A DNA stretch of 9,200 nt from Oscillospiraceae bacterium UBA6370 (GTDB lineage Bacteria; Bacillota; Clostridia; Oscillospirales; Oscillospiraceae). The notes under the pieces were generated by a model that did not search any database, was not told where the DNA came from, and saw only the letters and a list, made by a program, of their open reading frames with translations. Within the stretch, counting starts at the first letter, position 1; each line of letters begins with the position of its first letter. This document shows, in pieces, positions 6,145 to 9,200 of this stretch. The position numbers were made by a program, and so were the translations under genes. The stretch is taken from positions 1-9,200 of the forward strand of contig DJRC01000070.1 in assembly GCA_002437735.1 (NCBI GenBank), read 5' to 3'.

Positions 6145-8475
6145 GGGTTCCTTCTCCTTTTCCGTTGTTGCTTTTTCTTCTGCCGGCGCTGTGTTTGCAG
6201 AGACAGATTTTTTTCTGCGCTTGTGGTCGTGCTTCGGGTCGCGGAGCTTGAAGAGGTTCAGCCGCAGGGCGTTGGACACCACGCAGAAGCTCGACAGGCT
6301 CATCGCCGCCGCGCCGAACATGGGGTTGAGCGTCAGCCCCAGCGGGACGAACACGCCTGCGGCCAGCGGGATGCCGAGCGTGTTGTAAAAGAACGCCCAG
6401 AAGAGGTTCTGGTGGATGTTGCGCAGCGTCGCGCGACTTAGGCGGATGGCGGCAGGCACGTCGCTCAGGCGGCTCTTCATCAGCACCACGTCCGCCGCGT
6501 CGAGCGCGACGTCCGCGCCCGCGCCGATGGCGATGCCGATGTCCGCGCGGGTGAGCGCGGGAGCGTCGTTGATGCCGTCGCCGACCATGGCGACCTTGCC
6601 GCGCTCGCGCAGACGGCGGATCTCCACTTCCTTGCCGTCGGGCAGCACACCGGCGATCACGCGGTCCACGCCTGCGGCGGCGCCGATGGCGCGCGCCGTG
6701 CGCTCGTTGTCGCCCGTGAGCATGACGACCTCAATGCCCATATTCCGCAGCTCGCGCACGGCCTGCGGGCTGTCGGGCTTGATGACATCCGCCACGGCGA
6801 TGACGCCGAGGAGCCTGCCGTTTTCGCTGAAGAGCAGCGGCGTTTTGCCGTCCTCCGCGAGCGCTTCGCAGCGCGCCCACATCGTGGGGGAGACCTCCGA
6901 CGCGGTGGAAACGTAGGCGAGACTGCCGCCGCAGAGCGTCTGCCCGTTCCGCACGGCGGTCAGCCCGTTGCCGGAGAGCGCCCGGAAGTCCGTGACCTCG
7001 TCCGCCGTCAGGCCGTCGGCCTGTGCCCTTTCCAGAATGGCGCGGGCGAGCGGATGCTCGCTCTTCTGCTCGAGCGCGAGCGCCGCGCGGAGCAGCTCCG
7101 CTTCGCTTACGCCGTCTGCGGGAAGAAGCTCGGTGACCTGCGGCTCGCCCGCAGTGATGGTGCCGGTCTTGTCGAGCGCGACGATGTCCACGCGGCCCGT
7201 CTCCTCCAGCGACGCGGCGGTTTTGAACAGGATGCCGTTCTTCGCGCCCAGTCCGCTGCCGACCATGATGGCGACGGGCGTGGCAAGCCCCAGCGCGCAG
7301 GGACAGCTGATGACGAGCACGGAGATGCCGCGCGCGAGGGCAAAGCCGACGCTCTGACCGAGCAGCAGCCACACGGCGGTCGTCACCGCCGCGATGGCAA
7401 TGACGGTCGGCACGAATACGCCGGAAACCCTGTCCGCGATCTTTGCGATGGGGGCCTTGGTCGCGGCGGCGTCGCTGACCATCTGAATGATCTGCGAGAG
7501 CGTGGTGTCCTCGCCGACGCGGGTGGCGCGGCATTTGAGAAATCCCGACTGATTGACGGTAGCGGCGCTCACCGTGTCTCCCACGGTTTTATCGGCAGGA
7601 ATGCTTTCGCCGGTCAGTGCCGATTCATTGACGGCACTGCTGCCTTCCAGCACCTCTCCGTCTACCGGAATATTTTCTCCGGGACGAACCACAAATATGT
7701 CGTCCTTGCGCACCTGTGCAATCGGTACGACCACTTCCGTACTGTCACGAACCACGGTGGCGGTTTTCGGTGCGAGCTTCATCAGACTTTTCAGCGCGTC
7801 GGTGGTTTTTCCCTTGGAGCGCGCCTCCAGTGTTTTACCCACGGTGATGAGCGTCAGAATCATCGCGGCGGATTCAAAGTAGAATTCCATCATGTAGTGC
7901 ATGACCGCTTCCGTGTCCCCGTGCGTCTGTGCCGCCGTCATGGCGAAAAGTGCGTAGGTGCTGTATACGAAAGCGGCAGTGGCGCCCAAGGCTACCAGCG
8001 TGTCCATGTTGGGGGCGCGGTGCCACAGCGCCTTGAAACCGCTGACAAAAAATTGTCGGTTGATGATCATGATGACAATGGTCAGAAGCATCTGCGTCAG
8101 TCCCATCGCTACATGGTTTCCGTCATAAAAAGACGGCAGCGGCCAGTTCCACATCATGTGTCCCATGGAAAAATACATCAGAACCGCCAAAAATCCCACC
8201 GACCACCAAAGCCGCCTGCGCAAAGCAGGAGTTTCACGATCCTGCAATTGATCTTCCTGCACGGGCTCTTCACTGTGATCCTTGAGCGAAGCGCCGTAGC
8301 CTGCCTGCCGCACGGCGTTGATTATATCCTGCGGTGAGGCGGTTCCATCCACGCCCATGGAATTGGTCAGCAGGCTGACGGCGCAGGAAGTGACACCGGG
8401 CACGTGCGACACGGCTTTTTCCACACGGGCGGAACAAGCTGCACAGCTCATGCCGGTGACCTGATATTGTGTCAT
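5935..8475 (-). CDS. copA: Copper-exporting P1B-type ATPase with N- and C-terminal HMA domains
   Basis: 846 residues; exports Cu(I) across the cytoplasmic membrane using ATP. An N-terminal HMA domain has GMSCAAC (C11, C14). Eight membrane segments fit by eye: four before the actuator domain (TGES 288-291), two around the CPC motif (391-393) and two at about 687-735. CPC, YN (697-698) and MSLSS (725-729) are the Cu(I)-ATPase signatures. The catalytic core has DKTGT (435-439, phosphorylated D435), SEHP (472-475), TGDN (587-590) and GDGINDAP (632-639). After a charged linker (about 745-777) a second HMA domain follows with GMMCTHC (C789, C792), which resembles a CopZ chaperone. C-terminal placement is less usual than tandem N-terminal HMA domains. 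GGAGG (plus 8483-8487) lies 7 bases before the start. It sits 13 bases after csoR and is surely co-transcribed. GC content drops sharply in its 5' third. Confidence 0.96.
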   Translation of the reverse strand: MTQYQVTGMSCAACSARVEKAVSHVPGVTSCAVSLLTNSMGVDGTASPQDIINAVRQAGYGASLKDHSEEPVQEDQLQDRETPALRRRLWWSVGFLAVLMYFSMGHMMWNWPLPSFYDGNHVAMGLTQMLLTIVIMIINRQFFVSGFKALWHRAPNMDTLVALGATAAFVYSTYALFAMTAAQTHGDTEAVMHYMMEFYFESAAMILTLITVGKTLEARSKGKTTDALKSLMKLAPKTATVVRDSTEVVVPIAQVRKDDIFVVRPGENIPVDGEVLEGSSAVNESALTGESIPADKTVGDTVSAATVNQSGFLKCRATRVGEDTTLSQIIQMVSDAAATKAPIAKIADRVSGVFVPTVIAIAAVTTAVWLLLGQSVGFALARGISVLVISCPCALGLATPVAIMVGSGLGAKNGILFKTAASLEETGRVDIVALDKTGTITAGEPQVTELLPADGVSEAELLRAALALEQKSEHPLARAILERAQADGLTADEVTDFRALSGNGLTAVRNGQTLCGGSLAYVSTASEVSPTMWARCEALAEDGKTPLLFSENGRLLGVIAVADVIKPDSPQAVRELRNMGIEVVMLTGDNERTARAIGAAAGVDRVIAGVLPDGKEVEIRRLRERGKVAMVGDGINDAPALTRADIGIAIGAGADVALDAADVVLMKSRLSDVPAAIRLSRATLRNIHQNLFWAFFYNTLGIPLAAGVFVPLGLTLNPMFGAAAMSLSSFCVVSNALRLNLFKLRDPKHDHKRRKKSVSANTAPAEEKATTEKEKEPMKKTLKIEGMMCTHCEAAVKKALESIPEVVDAEVSHTAGTAVVTLQSPVDDAALKKAVEDKEYKVLGIE

Positions 8476-8488
8476 ATAAATCCCTCCG

Positions 8489-8797
8489 TTATTTCATCAG
8501 TTTTTGCAATGTGTTTACCAGCTCGTCCACCACTTCGTCCTTTCCCTCGCGGATGTCCTGAATCACGCAGGTGCGGATGTGATTGGCGAGAAGTTCTTTG
8601 TTGAACGCGTTGACCGCGGCGTTCACGGCGGCGGACTGTATCAGAATGTCGGGACAGTACGCTCCGTTTTCCACCATGGTGCGGATGCCGCGGATCTGTC
8701 CTTCGATGCGGTTGAGCCGGTGAATCAGATGCGTGTATTCTTCGGGTGAACGCTCCTTTTTTCTTTGTGAGCAGTGACAGCAAGTCTTTTTCTCCAT
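8489..8797 (-). CDS. csoR: CsoR-family copper-sensing transcriptional repressor
   Basis: 102 residues, the usual size of this all-helical DNA-binding family (DUF156). The Cu(I) ligands line up with Mycobacterium tuberculosis CsoR: C48, H73 and C77 here against C36, H61 and C65, with identical spacings and the preceding tyrosine kept (Y47). This Cys-His-Cys set fits Cu(I) sensing rather than Ni/Co (RcnR) or formaldehyde (FrmR) sensing. The repressor should leave DNA when it binds Cu(I), allowing copA expression. GGAGG (plus 8804-8808) lies 6 bases before the ATG. Two CsoR-type palindromes in its own promoter point to autoregulation. The N terminus has an unusual cluster, C6, C7, H8 and C9, before a basic stretch; it may bind metal or be neutral. 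A persulfide sensor (CstR) is less likely because H73 is kept and copA is adjacent. Confidence 0.94.
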   Translation of the reverse strand: MEKKTCCHCSQRKKERSPEEYTHLIHRLNRIEGQIRGIRTMVENGAYCPDILIQSAAVNAAVNAFNKELLANHIRTCVIQDIREGKDEVVDELVNTLQKLMK

Positions 8798-8815
8798 AAA
8801 ATCCCTCCGAACGAT

Positions 8816-8832
8816 ATACCCCTTGGGGGTAT
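8816..8832. promoter_or_regulatory. CsoR operator 1, near the transcription start
   Basis: ATACCCC-TTG-GGGGTAT is a perfect palindrome with 7-base arms, matching the TACCCC/GGGGTA class of CsoR sites. It lies just downstream of the -10 box and covers the expected start near 8830. Confidence 0.85.
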
Positions 8833-8836
8833 TTTT

Positions 8837-8865
8837 ATTATATACCCTCGTGGGGTATATGTCAA
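8837..8865 (-). promoter_or_regulatory. csoR-copA operon promoter
   Basis: On the minus strand, a perfect TTGACA (plus 8860-8865) and a perfect TATAAT (plus 8837-8842) are 17 bases apart. This is a full-consensus sigma-A promoter that would be strong without repression. The spacer is almost wholly occupied by CsoR operator 2, so bound CsoR would block RNA polymerase. No separate copA promoter is seen in the 13-base gap after csoR. Confidence 0.92.
8840..8860. promoter_or_regulatory. CsoR operator 2, inside the promoter spacer
   Basis: ATATACCC (8840-8847) and GGGTATAT (8853-8860) are perfect 8-base inverted arms around TCGTG. The site overlaps the ends of both the -10 and -35 boxes. Its core starts 26 bases from that of operator 1, about two and a half helical turns. 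Confidence 0.85.
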
Positions 8866-8870
8866 GCGCT

Positions 8871-8918
8871 TTTTCGGATATTTATAGCATAAAGCTTTTT
8901 CCGCAAAATATCCGAAAA
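8871..8918. repeat. 13-base perfect inverted repeat upstream of the csoR promoter
   Basis: TTTTCGGATATTT (8871-8883) and AAATATCCGAAAA (8906-8918) are exact inverted copies 22 bases apart. It begins 5 bases upstream of the csoR -35 box and ends where the next terminator hairpin begins. It could be a second, AT-rich hairpin insulating the operon, or a protein-binding site. No regulator is suggested by the sequence. Confidence 0.6.
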
Positions 8919-8948
8919 GAGGCGGAACCGCGTTTACGGTTCCGCCTC
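8919..8948 (-). terminator. Terminator of the membrane-protein gene at the right edge
   Basis: GAGGCGGAACCG (8919-8930) pairs perfectly with CGGTTCCGCCTC (8937-8948) around a six-base loop. On the minus strand it is followed by TTTTCGG. It lies 11 bases after the stop codon at 8960 and would keep that transcript from running into csoR. Confidence 0.85.
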
Positions 8949-8959
8949 ATCGTGAAAAA

Positions 8960-9200
8960 TCAGACTTTTCGTTTGGAAAGCGTATTCATCAGAATGTAAA
9001 TGCCGATCAGCAAAAGAATGGAGCCGGAGAGAATGAGCAGCATCGTACCGATTTCGACTTTGTGATCGAAGAAATACAAATTGCAGTCCACACTGTCCCG
9101 AATCGCTTCCACCACTTCCGCGGGAAAGCCATCGTCACTCATCTGCGAAAAGACGCCGCGCATGGCGTGATTGCGCATGAGTGAAGTGCCGTAAGTGCCG
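8960..9200 (-). CDS. C-terminal part of an unidentified membrane protein (runs off the right edge)
   Basis: The frame is open from the right window edge to a TGA at 8960-8962, so this is a gene fragment; the ATG at 9178 has no visible ribosome site and the frame continues upstream of it. The visible 79 residues consist of a polar, probably extracytoplasmic stretch with one cysteine (in SVDCNLYFFDHKVE). One strong membrane helix follows (about MLLILSGSILLLIGIYILM), then a short basic tail ending SKRKV, consistent with a cytoplasmic C terminus. I do not recognise the family. A permease or an envelope-sensing protein are both possible. It is transcribed toward csoR but separated from it by a terminator, so a role in copper handling is not shown. 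Confidence 0.65.
   Translation of the reverse strand, partial: GTYGTSLMRNHAMRGVFSQMSDDGFPAEVVEAIRDSVDCNLYFFDHKVEIGTMLLILSGSILLLIGIYILMNTLSKRKV

Noticed and set aside
8811..8865. Direct and inverted TACCC/GGGTA copies as a CRISPR or transposon end
   Set aside because: They fit exactly the two CsoR operators around a promoter; there are no spacers, target-site duplications or transposase gene.
1..9200. tRNA, rRNA, riboswitch, CRISPR or insertion sequence
   Set aside because: None was recognised on reading both strands. The only gap above 300 bases (1756-2123) is accounted for by two promoters and the DnaA-box region.

Overview
The window most likely comes from a high-GC, endospore-forming member of the Clostridia. 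The grounds are a SpoVAC spore membrane protein, AGGAGG-type ribosome binding sites, a CuAO-N1-domain secreted protein, and a divergent second GyrB-type subunit of a kind I know from Clostridia. Oscillospiraceae or Ruminococcaceae relatives are my best guess; this is inference from gene content and codon use, not a database match.

Layout, left to right. The window opens with spoVAC (+). It is convergent with an iron-dependent alcohol dehydrogenase (-), and hairpin terminators lie between them. The dehydrogenase has a readable promoter. Between that promoter and the next gene lies an AT-rich gap of 368 bases. It holds three DnaA-box-like 9-mers within 30 bases and a consensus sigma-A promoter. 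This promoter drives a divergent type IIA topoisomerase B subunit (+), which has no A subunit beside it. A stem-loop and possible promoter follow, then a secreted protein with a duplicated copper-amine-oxidase N-terminal-type domain (+). A strong bidirectional terminator ends this gene and also the leftward copper operon.

The right half is a copper-efflux operon on the minus strand: csoR then copA. One promoter drives it. One CsoR-type palindrome fills the -35/-10 spacer and a second lies near the transcription start. CsoR should release the promoter when it binds Cu(I), and CopA should then export Cu(I). CopA carries a usual N-terminal HMA domain plus a second HMA domain fused at the C terminus. 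The C-terminal domain begins at an internal ATG with a well-placed Shine-Dalgarno sequence. A run of seven A lies upstream of it in the linker. The operon may therefore yield both an ATPase and a free CopZ-like chaperone; that part is a hypothesis.

Base composition falls within copA near 7550-7650, from about 63-77% GC on the left to about 43-62% on the right in lines counted by hand. This suggests a mosaic gene or a sequence junction. The window ends in the C-terminal part of an unidentified membrane protein (-).
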